64,000 bases of DNA, from contig NZ_BBRL01000004.1 of assembly GCF_002090135.1 (NCBI RefSeq), positions 682,001-746,000 of the forward strand, written 5' to 3'. The stretch is from Demequina sp. NBRC 110055 (GTDB lineage Bacteria > Actinomycetota > Actinomycetes > Actinomycetales > Demequinaceae). Position numbers and translations under genes: made by a program. Positions 26,932 to 35,592 of this stretch are shown here, piece after piece. Each line of letters begins with the position of its first letter. The first letter of the stretch is position 1. The notes beneath the pieces are model-generated. The model ran no database searches. It was not told where the DNA came from and saw nothing but the letters and a program-made list of their open reading frames with translations.

Positions 26932-28122
26932 TCACCCGCCGTTGGCTTCCACCACGACGGTGTCGGTGAAGCGGGCGGCAGGCGTGCGCCACGCGACGAC
27001 AGCCAGCACCACGATGACGACGAGGATCGCGACCGTCGCATCGAGCAGGGGCAGCCACCACGCCGCGACGGCGAAGAACGCCGCCGAGCCCGCGAGCCAG
27101 CCCCACGCGCCACCCACGAGCCTCATGATGATCGCTCCAGCGAGCGCGAAGAGTGCGGCGCCGCCCGCGATGAGCACGGCCGATTCGCCCGAGACGTCCT
27201 CGTCGGCGCGCGCCATGACCCCCTCCTCGAGCCCGGCGGCGACCAGGATGATCCCGGCAATCAGCGGCAGGTGGATGTAGGTGTAGGAGTCGCGCGCGAT
27301 GTCCGCCTTGTGCTCGTCGTCCGCGTCGTGGAGCGCGCGCTCGACGGTGGGGCCGATGCCCTTGAAGTAGGGCCACCACAGCGCGATGGACGCCAGGACT
27401 CCAAGGAGGCCGACAGCGAGGAACTCCCCGGTGAGGTCGATGTCGGCGATGGTGATGCCCAGGGCCAGGACGGACTCGCCCAGGGCAAGGATGACGACCA
27501 GGTCGAAGCGTTCGGAGAAGTGCGAGCCCGACTGGACCCGCCAGCCCGGTCCCTTCACGGACAGCACCCACGTCGCGAGGGCCTCGAGCGCGACCGTTCC
27601 GGCCCACCACCACAGGCGCTGCTCGGGCGGGAGGATGGCGCCGGCAACGAGTAACACGGCCGCCGGGATCCACGCGGCGGTCGACAGCCAGATCTGCCGG
27701 GTGAGCCGTGCGTCGCCGCGTGCCGCCCACAGGTAGACGGCGGCGTGTACCACGCGGACCACCAGGTAGAGCAGGGAAAAGGCGAGGGGCTCAATCGCTC
27801 CGCCCTCGGCCCCCCAAATCCCATCGATGGTCATGGCGATGCCGAACACCGACACGAGCGCGACGATGAAACCAAACAGCGGCAGCCCGCGGTCGGCGCG
27901 CACCACGTTGCCGAGCCAGCCCCACACCACCCAGACCCACCACAGCACGGCGAGGACCAAGAGGCCCTCGCCGGTGGCGCGCCACGTGTGCTCCTCGGCG
28001 ATCCACGTGGTGACCTGGACGAAGGCAAACACGTAGACCACATCGAAGAGCAGCTCGAGCGTGGTGACGCGATGGTCGTCCTCAGTGCCTTGCGCGCCCA
28101 GGCGGCGCGCCAGGTTTCTCAC
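26932..28122 (-). CDS. ltrA: Low temperature requirement protein A family
   Basis: 396 residues with a short basic N-terminus and about eleven helices. TTLELLFDVVYVFAFVQVT near the N-terminus is the diagnostic LtrA motif. The function is unknown; it was named for a Listeria cold-growth mutant. The GTG at 28122 overlaps the stop of the APC permease gene by four bases. A dispersed 15-mer variant abuts its stop. Confidence 0.88.
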   Translation of the reverse strand: MRNLARRLGAQGTEDDHRVTTLELLFDVVYVFAFVQVTTWIAEEHTWRATGEGLLVLAVLWWVWVVWGWLGNVVRADRGLPLFGFIVALVSVFGIAMTIDGIWGAEGGAIEPLAFSLLYLVVRVVHAAVYLWAARGDARLTRQIWLSTAAWIPAAVLLVAGAILPPEQRLWWWAGTVALEALATWVLSVKGPGWRVQSGSHFSERFDLVVILALGESVLALGITIADIDLTGEFLAVGLLGVLASIALWWPYFKGIGPTVERALHDADDEHKADIARDSYTYIHLPLIAGIILVAAGLEEGVMARADEDVSGESAVLIAGGAALFALAGAIIMRLVGGAWGWLAGSAAFFAVAAWWLPLLDATVAILVVIVVLAVVAWRTPAARFTDTVVVEANGG

Positions 28123-29420
28123 GCCGCGTCCTCGTCTGGGTGGCGCGCGAGGTACCAGCGCTGCCACGCGAACACCGCCGCCACGGCGGCACAGGCGCCC
28201 ACGATCTGCCAGGGTGATTGGCCGCCCCGGACGAGGACGAACGCGACGAGGACCACGGCATCGGCCGCCAACGCCGTGACGAGCACCCAGGCACGTGCCC
28301 CCACCTCGTCGCGCAGGCGCGTCAGCACGCCCCAATGGATGACCATGTCCATGACGAGGTAGAAGATGATGCCGACGGCCGCGATCTGGGCCATCCCGAG
28401 GGTGACCGCGAGGACGGCGGCGACGACGCCCAGGTAGACCAGCAGGTGGTGGCGCACCTCGCCGGGAAGGCCGAAGTGGCGGTGGGGGATCATGCGCATG
28501 TCGGTCACCATCTCGAGCATGCGCGACACGGCGAACATCGAGGAGATGAGGCCCGTGAGGCACGCGACGACCGCGACGACGACGGTGGCTCCCACGCCCC
28601 ACGATCCCAGTGCGGGCTTGGCGGCTTCGGCGAGCGCGTAGTCCTGCGCCTTGACGATCTCGTCGACGCTGAGGGACGACCCCGCAGCGAAGGCGACGAC
28701 CGCGTAGACGGCCGCGACGATCACGAGCGAGATCACGATGGCGCGGCCCACGTTGCGGCCGGGATCTTTCAGCTCGGAACCGTCATTGGTGATGGTCGTG
28801 AAGCCCTTATATGCCAGCACGCCGAGGCCGGTGGCGGCGATGAAACCGCCGATGCTCGCGCCGGCCGTGAGGCCCTCGGAGCCGGCCTCGTAGGAGCCGC
28901 CGGAGGCGACGATCGCGGCGACGGCAAGCAGTCCCAGGCCACCGACCTTGATGATCGCGCCGCCGGTCTGCAGCCAGCCGATGTTCTCGTTGCGCGCGAG
29001 GTTGACGGCGACGGCGGCGACGACGGCCGCCACCGCGAGCACGGGGACCAGCCAGCCGGGTAGCCCGAGCGGCTCGACGAGGTACGTGCCGAACGTGCGG
29101 GCGACGAGCGCCTGGTTCAGCACCATGGACAGCGCCATGAGCATCGCCGAGCCCGCGGCGATGGTGGTGCGGCCGTAGGCCTGCGTGAGGATCATCGCGA
29201 TGCCACCCGAGGACGGATGCTTGCGGGTGACCTTGATGTACGAATACGAGCCGAGCCCGGCGACCGCGGCGGCCGCCAGCAGCGCGAGGGGGAAGAGCGG
29301 ACCGGCGAGGTCGGCGACCTGGCCGGTGAGGGCGAAGATGCCCGCACCGACCATCACGCCCGTGCCCATCGCGACGGCGCCGCGGAGCGTCAGCGATCCT
29401 TCACGGTAGTTGCCGGCCAT
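28119..29420 (-). CDS. APC family amino acid permease
   Basis: 433 residues with twelve predicted helices. GTGVMVGAGIFALTGQVADLAGP is the start of the APC core (seen as MVGAGIFALTG), and FTTITNDGSELKDPGRNVGRA is the typical helix-6/7 segment. It probably moves an amino acid or polyamine. It is coupled to the LtrA gene. One copy of the dispersed 15-mer, with one changed end base, lies inside it at 28252-28266. Confidence 0.88.
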   Translation of the reverse strand: MAGNYREGSLTLRGAVAMGTGVMVGAGIFALTGQVADLAGPLFPLALLAAAAVAGLGSYSYIKVTRKHPSSGGIAMILTQAYGRTTIAAGSAMLMALSMVLNQALVARTFGTYLVEPLGLPGWLVPVLAVAAVVAAVAVNLARNENIGWLQTGGAIIKVGGLGLLAVAAIVASGGSYEAGSEGLTAGASIGGFIAATGLGVLAYKGFTTITNDGSELKDPGRNVGRAIVISLVIVAAVYAVVAFAAGSSLSVDEIVKAQDYALAEAAKPALGSWGVGATVVVAVVACLTGLISSMFAVSRMLEMVTDMRMIPHRHFGLPGEVRHHLLVYLGVVAAVLAVTLGMAQIAAVGIIFYLVMDMVIHWGVLTRLRDEVGARAWVLVTALAADAVVLVAFVLVRGGQSPWQIVGACAAVAAVFAWQRWYLARHPDEDAA

Positions 29421-29470
29421 GCCTCATGCGACGCGAGCATCGCCTCAGGTATTCCCCTACCGCGGCGCGC

Positions 29471-29716
29471 TTACCCCCGTTTCGCCTTGAGGGCGGTGGC
29501 GTTGAGCACCGCAATGAGGCGGTCAAGGTTCGCGAGCGACAACTTGCCCTCGGACGTCATCGCGATGGCGCGCAGCGGCATATTGCGCATGAACGCCTCC
29601 ATCATCTGCTTGGTCTCGTCGGTCGCCTTGGGGTCCGATCCGAACGCCTTCACTACCTGCGACATGAGGGCCTTCTCGACGAGGCGTCCGCCCGCGCTCG
29701 CGGACAGGTCCGCCAC
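29471..29716 (-). pseudogene. C-terminal remnant, probably of a glycoside hydrolase family 3 protein
   Basis: The frame encodes 81 residues from a GTG; open codons continue upstream to about 29830 but no ATG/GTG start is found there. From memory, TVADL, then SDPKATDETKQMMEAFMRN and PLRAIAMTSEGKLSLANLDR match the extreme C-terminal domain seen in actinobacterial GH3 beta-glucosidases (a D-S-T-x2-D-L start and an ending near LLNA/VLNA). The catalytic domains are absent, and the frame ends where the divergent methyltransferase begins, so I read it as a truncated gene. It could alternatively be a small intact gene of unknown function. Confidence 0.5.
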
Positions 29717-29892
29717 GGTCGAGTCGTAGTGGAACGGGAACGTCGGCGTCGGCTGGGGGACCGGGCGGCCCAGCGGGGCGGTGAACTCGGTGGACGCCGA
29801 GGGCCGCGCCCGCGGACGCCCTCCTCCCCTCCTGACGCGCGAGCGGACTGGCGCGCGCTCGCCGGCCCGCCTCGCACCGTAGGCTCGCGACC

Positions 29893-30747
29893 ATGGAGAC
29901 CTGGCCCGACCACGTGGTGAGCGCGTTGCGTTGTCCCGTCTGCGGCGAGGTCCTGACCCGGGCTGAGGCGGGCCTCACGTGCTCCACCGGCCACCGTTTC
30001 GATGCCGCCCGCCAGGGCTATGTGACCCTCCGCGCGGGCCACGGCCGCTCCCTCAACGCCGACACCGTCGACATGGTCATGGCGCGCGAGCGCCTCCAGT
30101 CCGGTGGTTGGTACCTGCCGGTGGCCGATGCCGTGGCGAGCGCCGTAGCCGAGGTCGCCTCGGTCGGGGCCTCCGGGACGGGTCTGCTGCTCGACCTCGC
30201 GGGAGGCACGGGCTATTACGCGGCCGCGGCGCTCGAGGCGTTGCCCGGTTGGGGCGGCATGGTGATGGACCTGTCGACGCCGGCCCTCAAGCGCGCGGCG
30301 CGCGCTCATGAGCGGGCAGTCGCGGTGGGGGCCGACGCCCTCAAGGTGCTGCCCATGGGCGACCGCGCGGTGGACCTCGTCTTGTCGGTCTTCGGCCCGC
30401 GCGTGCCGGCGGAAATCGCCCGTGTGCTGCGCCCGGGGGGTGCCCTGGTCGTCGTGACTCCGCTGCCCGCACACCTCGCCGAGCTGGTCGCCGCCGTCGA
30501 CGGGGTGCACGTCCACGAGGGGAAGTCCGAGCGGCTGGCCGCCCAGTTCCCCGGGTGGGAGCGGGTGGTGTCTCGCGACGTGGTGACTCCGCTCTCGTTG
30601 ACGGCGGATGCCGCTCGAGACGTGCTCGCCATGGGTCCCAACGCCCATCACGTCTCTGGCGAGGCGCTCGAAGCGTTGGGCCCACGCCACGCGACCCTCG
30701 CGGTCAGGGTCGAGGCACTGGTGGCGCCAAGCGGGGGAGCGTCGTGA
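29893..30747 (+). CDS. 23S rRNA (guanine) methyltransferase, RlmA/TlrB-like
   Basis: 284 residues. A zinc finger opens the protein: CPVC (residues 14-17) and C-x4-H in LTCSTGHRFD. The SAM motif I LLDLAGGTGYYAAAALE follows near residue 97. This architecture belongs to RlmA(I)/RlmA(II) enzymes that methylate 23S rRNA hairpin 35 (G745 or G748); the latter group gives tylosin-type resistance. Which site is used cannot be read here. It contains one copy of the dispersed 15-mer (VADAVASAV) and is coupled to the next gene by a GTGA overlap. Confidence 0.85.
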   Translation: METWPDHVVSALRCPVCGEVLTRAEAGLTCSTGHRFDAARQGYVTLRAGHGRSLNADTVDMVMARERLQSGGWYLPVADAVASAVAEVASVGASGTGLLLDLAGGTGYYAAAALEALPGWGGMVMDLSTPALKRAARAHERAVAVGADALKVLPMGDRAVDLVLSVFGPRVPAEIARVLRPGGALVVVTPLPAHLAELVAAVDGVHVHEGKSERLAAQFPGWERVVSRDVVTPLSLTADAARDVLAMGPNAHHVSGEALEALGPRHATLAVRVEALVAPSGGAS

Positions 30748-31172
30748 CGGATCAGGAACTCGCCGCGGTGGTCGCGGTCATCATCGCCGTCAGCGCGGTG
30801 ATTCATGCGGGTCTTGCCGTGGTGGGCTTCATGTCCCGTCGTCGTGCGGGTGCTGGGGCGAGTGGTCCCGCCGTCGATCTTCGCGGCGCGCTCGCGGCCG
30901 GCCGCTGGCGCCTCACCGTCATTACCGTCCTGCACGCGATTCCGTTGACGTTTGCGACGTCGCTCGCCGTCGTGGAAGAGCCCAAGGCGATCATGATGGC
31001 GGCGCTGTGGATCGGCGCGCTAGCGTTTGCGCTCATTGGCGTCGTCGGCATCGCGATGGCGAGGCTCGGCGCGGACCAGCCGGGCGGTCCCCTGTTGTCG
31101 CGGGTGGTCGGCCTGGGCGCCCTCATCGGCGGAGCGCTGGTGTTCGCCGTGATGGCGACGGTGGGCGGATAG
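30744..31172 (+). CDS. Small four-helix membrane protein of unknown function
   Basis: 142 residues with four hydrophobic helices (about 8-28, 55-75, 82-105, 118-140) separated by short basic or acidic loops. I do not recognise the family. Its GTG overlaps the methyltransferase stop, so the two are probably co-expressed. A copy of the dispersed 15-mer follows at 31176-31190. Confidence 0.6.
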   Translation: MTDQELAAVVAVIIAVSAVIHAGLAVVGFMSRRRAGAGASGPAVDLRGALAAGRWRLTVITVLHAIPLTFATSLAVVEEPKAIMMAALWIGALAFALIGVVGIAMARLGADQPGGPLLSRVVGLGALIGGALVFAVMATVGG

Positions 31173-31205
31173 TCGGCCACGGCATCGGCCGCCGTGAATT
31201 ACGCA

Positions 31206-31226
31206 ACACGTACGTGTGCATATACT
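31206..31226 (+). promoter_or_regulatory. Operator palindrome and -10 of a likely leaderless transcript
   Basis: ACACGTACGTGT (31206-31217) is a perfect 12-bp palindrome set between where the -35 would be and TATACT (31221-31226). Only eight bases separate the -10 from the ATG at 31235, so transcription should start at or near the A of the start codon. A repressor bound here would block the promoter. Confidence 0.6.
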
Positions 31227-31234
31227 GAGCGGCG

Positions 31235-32002
31235 ATGAAGCCTCAGAACCGTCCCCCGCGCCCCGTCCACACCGCTACCGTGAGGCGTACCGAGCAGCTC
31301 ACCCCCGCGATGGTGCGGGTCGTGGTGGGCTCCGATGCGCTGAAGGACCTGGGACCCTTCGAGCTCACGGACCACTACATCAAGATCAAGTTCGGTGACG
31401 TGACCCGCACCTATACGGTGCGCTGGCACGACCGTGCCGCCGGCGAGATGGCGCTCGACTTCGTGATCCACGGCGACGAGGGCCTCGCTGGACCGTGGGC
31501 CGCGCGGGCGACCGCGGGCGACGAGATCGCCTTCATGGGCCCCGGTGGCGGCTGGGCTCCGCGACCCGACGCCGACGTCCACCTTCTGGTGGGCGACGAG
31601 TCTGCCCTGCCCGCGATCGCCGCCGCGCTCGACGCCCTCCCGGCGGATGCTCGCGTCGAGGTGTTCCTCGAGGTTGCCACGGCCGCGGAGCGCCAGCCCC
31701 TGCGTGAGACCAGCAACACCACCGTCCACTGGATCCACCGCGACGAGCACGGCATGGGCTACGGCGAGGCGCTCACCTACGCCGTCGAGACGGCGACGCT
31801 GCCCGAGGGCGACCTCGAGGCCTTCGTGCACGGCAACGCCGACATGATCAAACCGCTGCGTCACCACCTCTTCAACGTCATGGGCGTGCCGCGCGAGCAC
31901 GTGTCGATCTCCGGCTACTGGCGCACCGGCATGAACGAGGACGGCTGGCAGTCTTCCAAGCGCGAGTTCGTGGCGCAGATGGAGGCCGAGCAGGACGCCT
32001 AG
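31235..32002 (+). CDS. Siderophore-interacting protein (FAD-dependent ferric reductase)
   Basis: 255 residues of the ViuB/YqjH family. An N-terminal FAD-binding barrel includes VRVVVGSDAL and YTVRWHDRAAGEMALDFVIH; next comes WAARATAGDEIAFMGPGGGW, and the NAD(P)H-binding C-terminal part holds LLVGDESALPAIAAALDALP and ISGYWRTGMNEDGW. It releases iron from imported ferric siderophores by reduction. No siderophore transporter is adjacent. A palindrome lies in its promoter; it does not look like a DtxR box, so iron control is not shown. Confidence 0.88.
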   Translation: MKPQNRPPRPVHTATVRRTEQLTPAMVRVVVGSDALKDLGPFELTDHYIKIKFGDVTRTYTVRWHDRAAGEMALDFVIHGDEGLAGPWAARATAGDEIAFMGPGGGWAPRPDADVHLLVGDESALPAIAAALDALPADARVEVFLEVATAAERQPLRETSNTTVHWIHRDEHGMGYGEALTYAVETATLPEGDLEAFVHGNADMIKPLRHHLFNVMGVPREHVSISGYWRTGMNEDGWQSSKREFVAQMEAEQDA

Positions 32003-33351
32003 CCGGCGAACACCGCCGGCAGCACCGCGACCACCACGAGCGCCCATGCGCCGTAGGCGGGCAGCATGCCCGTCTGCCACCGCTCGAGCCGGTGGGCGGC
32101 CCCGGGCGCGGCGCGGTTCAGCCGAACGAGCAGCCACGCGGTGACGACGAGGTTCACGAGGAGCAGGGCGTTAAGCCCCAGGATCACGACGCGGTTGAGG
32201 GTCCAGCCGCCGTCGCCGATGCGGATGAGGACATTGACGAGCGCCACCGCGTCGAGCGCCAGGGCTCCGGTCACGAGCGCGAGCTGCACACGGTCGAACC
32301 ACGTGGGCCCACCGTCGTTGTCGCGCGCGGTCAGGCTGTAGAGCACCAGCCCGATCGCGATGATCAGGATGACGTTGCACACCAGCAGAAGGTCCCTCGA
32401 CAGCCCCGCGACGTTGCCCGAGGCGAGCACCACGATCAGCAGAAGCGCAAACGCGACGGCGAACAACGGCGTGAACACGCGCGCCAGCACCGGTGCCATG
32501 TTCTCGATCACGGACTGCTTTGCCTCGACCAGCCACGCGGCCACGACGGCGGCGCCGCCTGCGCCCAGCGGCAGCATCCACTCGAGCACGAAGGCCGAAG
32601 CATCGCGTCCCGCCGCCTCGCAGGCCAGCGCGACGATGCCCATGAGGACCCCGCCGCCGAGGCCGAGCAGGACCATGTAGATGACCCACTCGCCCGTGAA
32701 GCGCACGGAGTCCATGAGGCCGTCGGTCTCGCGCCAGCGGGTGCCGGCGTAGGCGAGCATGACGAGGAGCCACGCGAGCACCGGCACGTGCAGTGCCGTC
32801 GTGACGAGGGCGTCATCGTTCGCTCCGGGGCGATAGACCGAGGCGAGGGCCGCGACCGCGATCATGCCGACGCTCGCGGTGGCGCTGACGGTCACGCCGG
32901 GACGGTGGCGCCACAGGAGGTAGCCCCCGACGGCGGTCAGGAGGAGCGGACCCAGGTAGAGCGCGTAGGCGGTGTCCACGCCGGCGGGAGATAGCCACAG
33001 GGGCAGCCGCATGAGCAGCCCGCCGACGATCGCGAATGCCAGGGCCGCCCACACCGAGGCGCGCTGGCCGTCGCGCCCGCGCGACGACACGCCGTCCTCG
33101 CCCAGTACCAACTGCTTCCACAGCCGGCGGGAGTTCTCGCGTGCGAACTCGCGCGCGATGTCGCGCTGGCTGCCCAGGCGCTTGACGGCGACCAGGAAGG
33201 CCTCGTCGTCGTTGAGGCCCGCGGCGAACAGTGTCTCGATGTGTCCGCGCAGGTGGTCCTCGAGCTCGTCGACATCGGCAGGCGCGACGCCGGGCTGCGC
33301 CTCCAGGTGGGCGCGCCACAGGTCGATCTGCGACTCCAACGGGCCGGTCAC
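31999..33351 (-). CDS. Membrane protein with N-terminal permease-prefix (HAAS) domain
   Basis: 450 residues. The first 95 or so form the soluble prefix domain (DLWRAHLEAQ, DVDELEDHLRGHIETLFAAG, DEAFLVAVKRLGSQRDIAREF), followed by nine or more hydrophobic helices. Genes of this type are regularly paired with a PadR regulator, as here with a GTGA overlap. The prefix domain is thought to link such membrane proteins to PadR control. No ABC ATPase lies nearby. The exact role is unknown. Confidence 0.75.
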   Translation of the reverse strand: MTGPLESQIDLWRAHLEAQPGVAPADVDELEDHLRGHIETLFAAGLNDDEAFLVAVKRLGSQRDIAREFARENSRRLWKQLVLGEDGVSSRGRDGQRASVWAALAFAIVGGLLMRLPLWLSPAGVDTAYALYLGPLLLTAVGGYLLWRHRPGVTVSATASVGMIAVAALASVYRPGANDDALVTTALHVPVLAWLLVMLAYAGTRWRETDGLMDSVRFTGEWVIYMVLLGLGGGVLMGIVALACEAAGRDASAFVLEWMLPLGAGGAAVVAAWLVEAKQSVIENMAPVLARVFTPLFAVAFALLLIVVLASGNVAGLSRDLLLVCNVILIIAIGLVLYSLTARDNDGGPTWFDRVQLALVTGALALDAVALVNVLIRIGDGGWTLNRVVILGLNALLLVNLVVTAWLLVRLNRAAPGAAHRLERWQTGMLPAYGAWALVVVAVLPAVFAG

Positions 33352-33704
33352 GCGAGGCTCACCTGCCCACCGAAGTCCATGCGCCCCCACGCGGTTTCGA
33401 GCGCTGCGGCGACCGTGCGCCATTGGCTCACGTGGGTCGCGAGCGCGCTACGCCCCTCGGCGGTGAGGGCGTAGTACTTGCGCCGCCGGCCCGTCTCGGA
33501 CTGGCCCCAGCGGCTCTCGATATGGCCGATGCGATCCAGGCGGTGCAGCAGCGGGTACAGCAGGCCCTCGGTCCAATCCAGCTCGCCGTCGGACAGTTCG
33601 CGGACGCGGCCCAGGATCGCGTAGCCGTACGAGTCGCCCTCGGCGAGGATGCTCAGCACCATGGGCGCCGCGCTCGCGGCGACCAGGTCCTTGGGGATGT
33701 CCAT
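33348..33704 (-). CDS. PadR family transcriptional regulator
   Basis: 118 residues with the PadR winged helix: VLSILAEGDSYGYAILGRVREL, then EGLLYPLLHRLDRIGHIES and GRRRKYYALTAEG. It is a short (type 2) PadR. It is coupled to the HAAS-domain membrane gene, and a perfect inverted repeat 32 bp upstream is its likely binding site. Confidence 0.9.
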   Translation of the reverse strand: MDIPKDLVAASAAPMVLSILAEGDSYGYAILGRVRELSDGELDWTEGLLYPLLHRLDRIGHIESRWGQSETGRRRKYYALTAEGRSALATHVSQWRTVAAALETAWGRMDFGGQVSLA

Positions 33705-33735
33705 GCGTCACTCCGTCCGGCCTCGTCCACGCAAG

Positions 33736-33767
33736 ACCTAGCAGCATGATGCATAGAACTGCTAGGT
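33736..33767. promoter_or_regulatory. Likely PadR operator between padR and the alarmone synthetase gene
   Basis: ACCTAGCAG (33736-33744) and CTGCTAGGT (33759-33767) form a perfect 9-bp inverted repeat separated by 14 bp. It is 32 bp before the padR start and adjoins the first possible start (33769) of the divergent alarmone synthetase, so both directions could be affected. Confidence 0.65.
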
Positions 33768-33822
33768 AATGTCAATCGGCGCGGCACCGGAACCGCCCCG
33801 TCGCCGCATCCGTTGCCATGAT

Positions 33823-34611
33823 GTGCCCGTTCACGATGATCTGCCGCTGACCGATGACAGGGCCCCGGCGCCCGCAGGTCACGCTCACCCCGACCCCGCA
33901 GTCATGGAGTTCGCACGTCAGATGCGCGCGGATCTCTCCCGCCTCCTGATGGAGCACCAGTTCGGCGTCGACGAGGTGCTGACCAAGGTCACGATCCTGC
34001 GCGAGGAGTTCCTGCACCTGCGCCGGTACAACCCCATCGAGCACGTGGCGAGCCGGGTGAAGAGCCCCGAGAGCCTGCTGGCCAAGATGGCGCGCAAGGG
34101 CGTGGCGCCGGACACGGAATCGATCCGCGCCGCCATCACGGATATTGGTGGCGTGCGCATTACCTGCAGCTTCATCGAAGACACGTACCGGGTGCTCGAG
34201 GCGCTCGTGAGCCAGGATGACGTCACCGTGATCGAGGTCAAGGACTACATCGCCTCGCCCAAGCCCAACGGCTACAAGTCCATCCATGCCATCATCCAGC
34301 TGCCGGTGTTCCTGTCGACGGGCGCGGTGCCCGTGACCGTCGAGGTCCAGATCCGCACCATTGCGATGGACTTCTGGGCGTCACTCGAGCACAAGATCCA
34401 CTACAAGTTCGACGGCGAGGTTCCCGACCACCTGGCCGAGAGCCTCTCGGACGCCGCCGCCATCGCCGAAAGCCTCGACCACCGCATGGAGGAGCTGCAC
34501 CGCGAGGTGCACGGCGACCACCATGATGACGACGCGGGTGCTCCGGCGGAGATCGACGAGGACCTCGTGGTGCGCATGTGGGAGATGATGCGCTCCGCGC
34601 CCGACGCATAG
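33823..34611 (+). CDS. Small alarmone synthetase (RelA/SpoT synthetase domain only)
   Basis: 262 residues from the GTG at 33823; an in-frame ATG at 33769 would add 18 residues, and neither start has a good ribosome site. The (p)ppGpp synthetase domain is complete: DIGGVRITCSFIEDTYRVLE, YIASPKPNGYKSIHAIIQ and VEVQIRTIAMDFWASLEHKI. There is no hydrolase (HD), TGS or ACT domain, so it can only make alarmone. A His/Asp-rich tail follows. It resembles the RelQ/RelP-type stand-alone enzymes, which are regulated mainly by transcription; a probable PadR site lies upstream. Confidence 0.88.
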   Translation: MPVHDDLPLTDDRAPAPAGHAHPDPAVMEFARQMRADLSRLLMEHQFGVDEVLTKVTILREEFLHLRRYNPIEHVASRVKSPESLLAKMARKGVAPDTESIRAAITDIGGVRITCSFIEDTYRVLEALVSQDDVTVIEVKDYIASPKPNGYKSIHAIIQLPVFLSTGAVPVTVEVQIRTIAMDFWASLEHKIHYKFDGEVPDHLAESLSDAAAIAESLDHRMEELHREVHGDHHDDDAGAPAEIDEDLVVRMWEMMRSAPDA

Positions 34612-34615
34612 CGAA

Positions 34616-34654
34616 GGCCACCGCCGCAGGGTTGCAACTGCGACGGCGGCCTCC
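34616..34654. terminator. Bidirectional hairpin between convergent genes
   Basis: An imperfect 14-bp stem (AGGCCACCGCCGCAG region with CTGCGACGGCGGCCT) lies in the 63-bp gap between the alarmone synthetase and the convergent FAS1 gene. Confidence 0.6.
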
Positions 34655-34674
34655 GCGGTCCGTGGGGTGGGCCG

Positions 34675-35391
34675 TTACGGCATCAGCACACCGTCGATGA
34701 GGTAGACGGTCGCATTGGCGGTCTGCACGCCGCCGCACAGCACCATCGAGTCGTTGACCATGAGCTCGTCACCCTCGCCGGTGACCTCGACGTCGGTGCC
34801 CTCCACCGTGGTGTGGGTGCCAGGGATGTCGGCGGGCTCGATCTGGCCGGGAACGACGTGGTAGGTGAGGATCTGCGTCAGCAGGTCGGCGTCGGTCGAC
34901 AGGGTGTCGATGGTCTCCTGGTCGATCTCGGCGAACGCGTCGTCGACCGGCGCGAACACGGTGAACTCGTCGCCGTTGAGGGTGTCGACCAAGTTGACGT
35001 CGGGGTTCAACTCACCGCTGACGGCAGCGACGAGCGTGGTGAGCATGGGGTTGTTCGACGCGGCCACGGCAACCGGGTCCTGGGACATGCCCTGAATGGA
35101 ACCGGGGCCGTCGGGGACCTCTTCGGCGTACGCCGCGCACGCGGGGCCCACCAGGTTGGCGGCCGGATCCATCGCCATCGAGTCGTCCTCCATGGACTCG
35201 TCCTCCATCGCGTCGTCTTCCATCATCGAGTCGTCCGACATGGACTCCTCGGGCATGGCCTCTTCGGTCATGGCGGGAGTCGTGGACTCCATCTCCTCCT
35301 CGCCGGCATCGGTGCTGCACGCCGCCAGCGTGAACACGCCCGCCACCGCAAGCGCCACTCCCGCCGAGTACTTCTTCGTTCCCTTGAGCAT
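34675..35391 (-). CDS. Fasciclin (FAS1) domain lipoprotein, MPT83/MPT70-like
   Basis: 238 residues. A signal peptide ends in the lipobox LAAC (Cys25). Residues 26-66 form a spacer made almost only of Asp, Glu, Met and Ser (repeats such as MEDDSM). The FAS1 domain follows: [42 protein letters not shown] and [12 protein letters not shown], very close to mycobacterial MPT70/MPT83. Two cysteines ([14 protein letters not shown]) are at the positions that form the disulfide in MPT70. It is divergent from dipZ, repeating the mpt83-dipZ-mpt70 linkage of mycobacteria. The start follows ggagga. Confidence 0.92.
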   Translation of the reverse strand: MLKGTKKYSAGVALAVAGVFTLAACSTDAGEEEMESTTPAMTEEAMPEESMSDDSMMEDDAMEDESMEDDSMAMDPAANLVGPACAAYAEEVPDGPGSIQGMSQDPVAVAASNNPMLTTLVAAVSGELNPDVNLVDTLNGDEFTVFAPVDDAFAEIDQETIDTLSTDADLLTQILTYHVVPGQIEPADIPGTHTTVEGTDVEVTGEGDELMVNDSMVLCGGVQTANATVYLIDGVLMP

Positions 35392-35473
35392 GGTTCCTCC
35401 AGTCTCTGGGCGTTGATATGCCCTGGTAGGGCACCCCTCGCGGGGTGCCTGCCGCCGATGCGGCGTCACCGGG

Positions 35474-35501
35474 GGTTCGGTCCCCGGCGGCGAGCGGATG
35501 G
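35474..35501 (-). promoter_or_regulatory. ECF-like promoter for the FAS1 gene
   Basis: On the leftward strand CCATCC (35501-35496), 16 bases, then CGAACC (35479-35474). The same -35 and the same spacing occur on the other strand for dipZ. The leader downstream can form two small hairpins (35430-35449 and 35451-35464) before the FAS1 start. Confidence 0.6.
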
Positions 35502-35537
35502 GAAAAAAGAAAAGAAATCTCGGAAGGGACGGCCATC

Positions 35538-35565
35538 CCATCCGCGCCGCCGTCGTCAGCGAACG
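35538..35565 (+). promoter_or_regulatory. ECF-like promoter for dipZ
   Basis: CCATCC (35538-35543), 16 bases, then CGAACG (35560-35565), with the ribosome site GGAGG at 35581 and the dipZ ATG at 35593. It mirrors the FAS1 promoter. From memory, mycobacterial SigK promoters before mpt70/mpt83 look similar (CCATCC with a CCGAAT-like -10). Confidence 0.6.
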
Positions 35566-35592
35566 TCTCCTAACGACTACGGAGGCACGGGC

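Noticed and set aside
35430-35488. Three small hairpins before the FAS1 gene as a riboswitch
   Set aside because: They do not match any riboswitch I know; one of them is explained by the -10 region of the FAS1 promoter, and the long inverted repeat at 35494-35545 arises from the two facing -35 elements.
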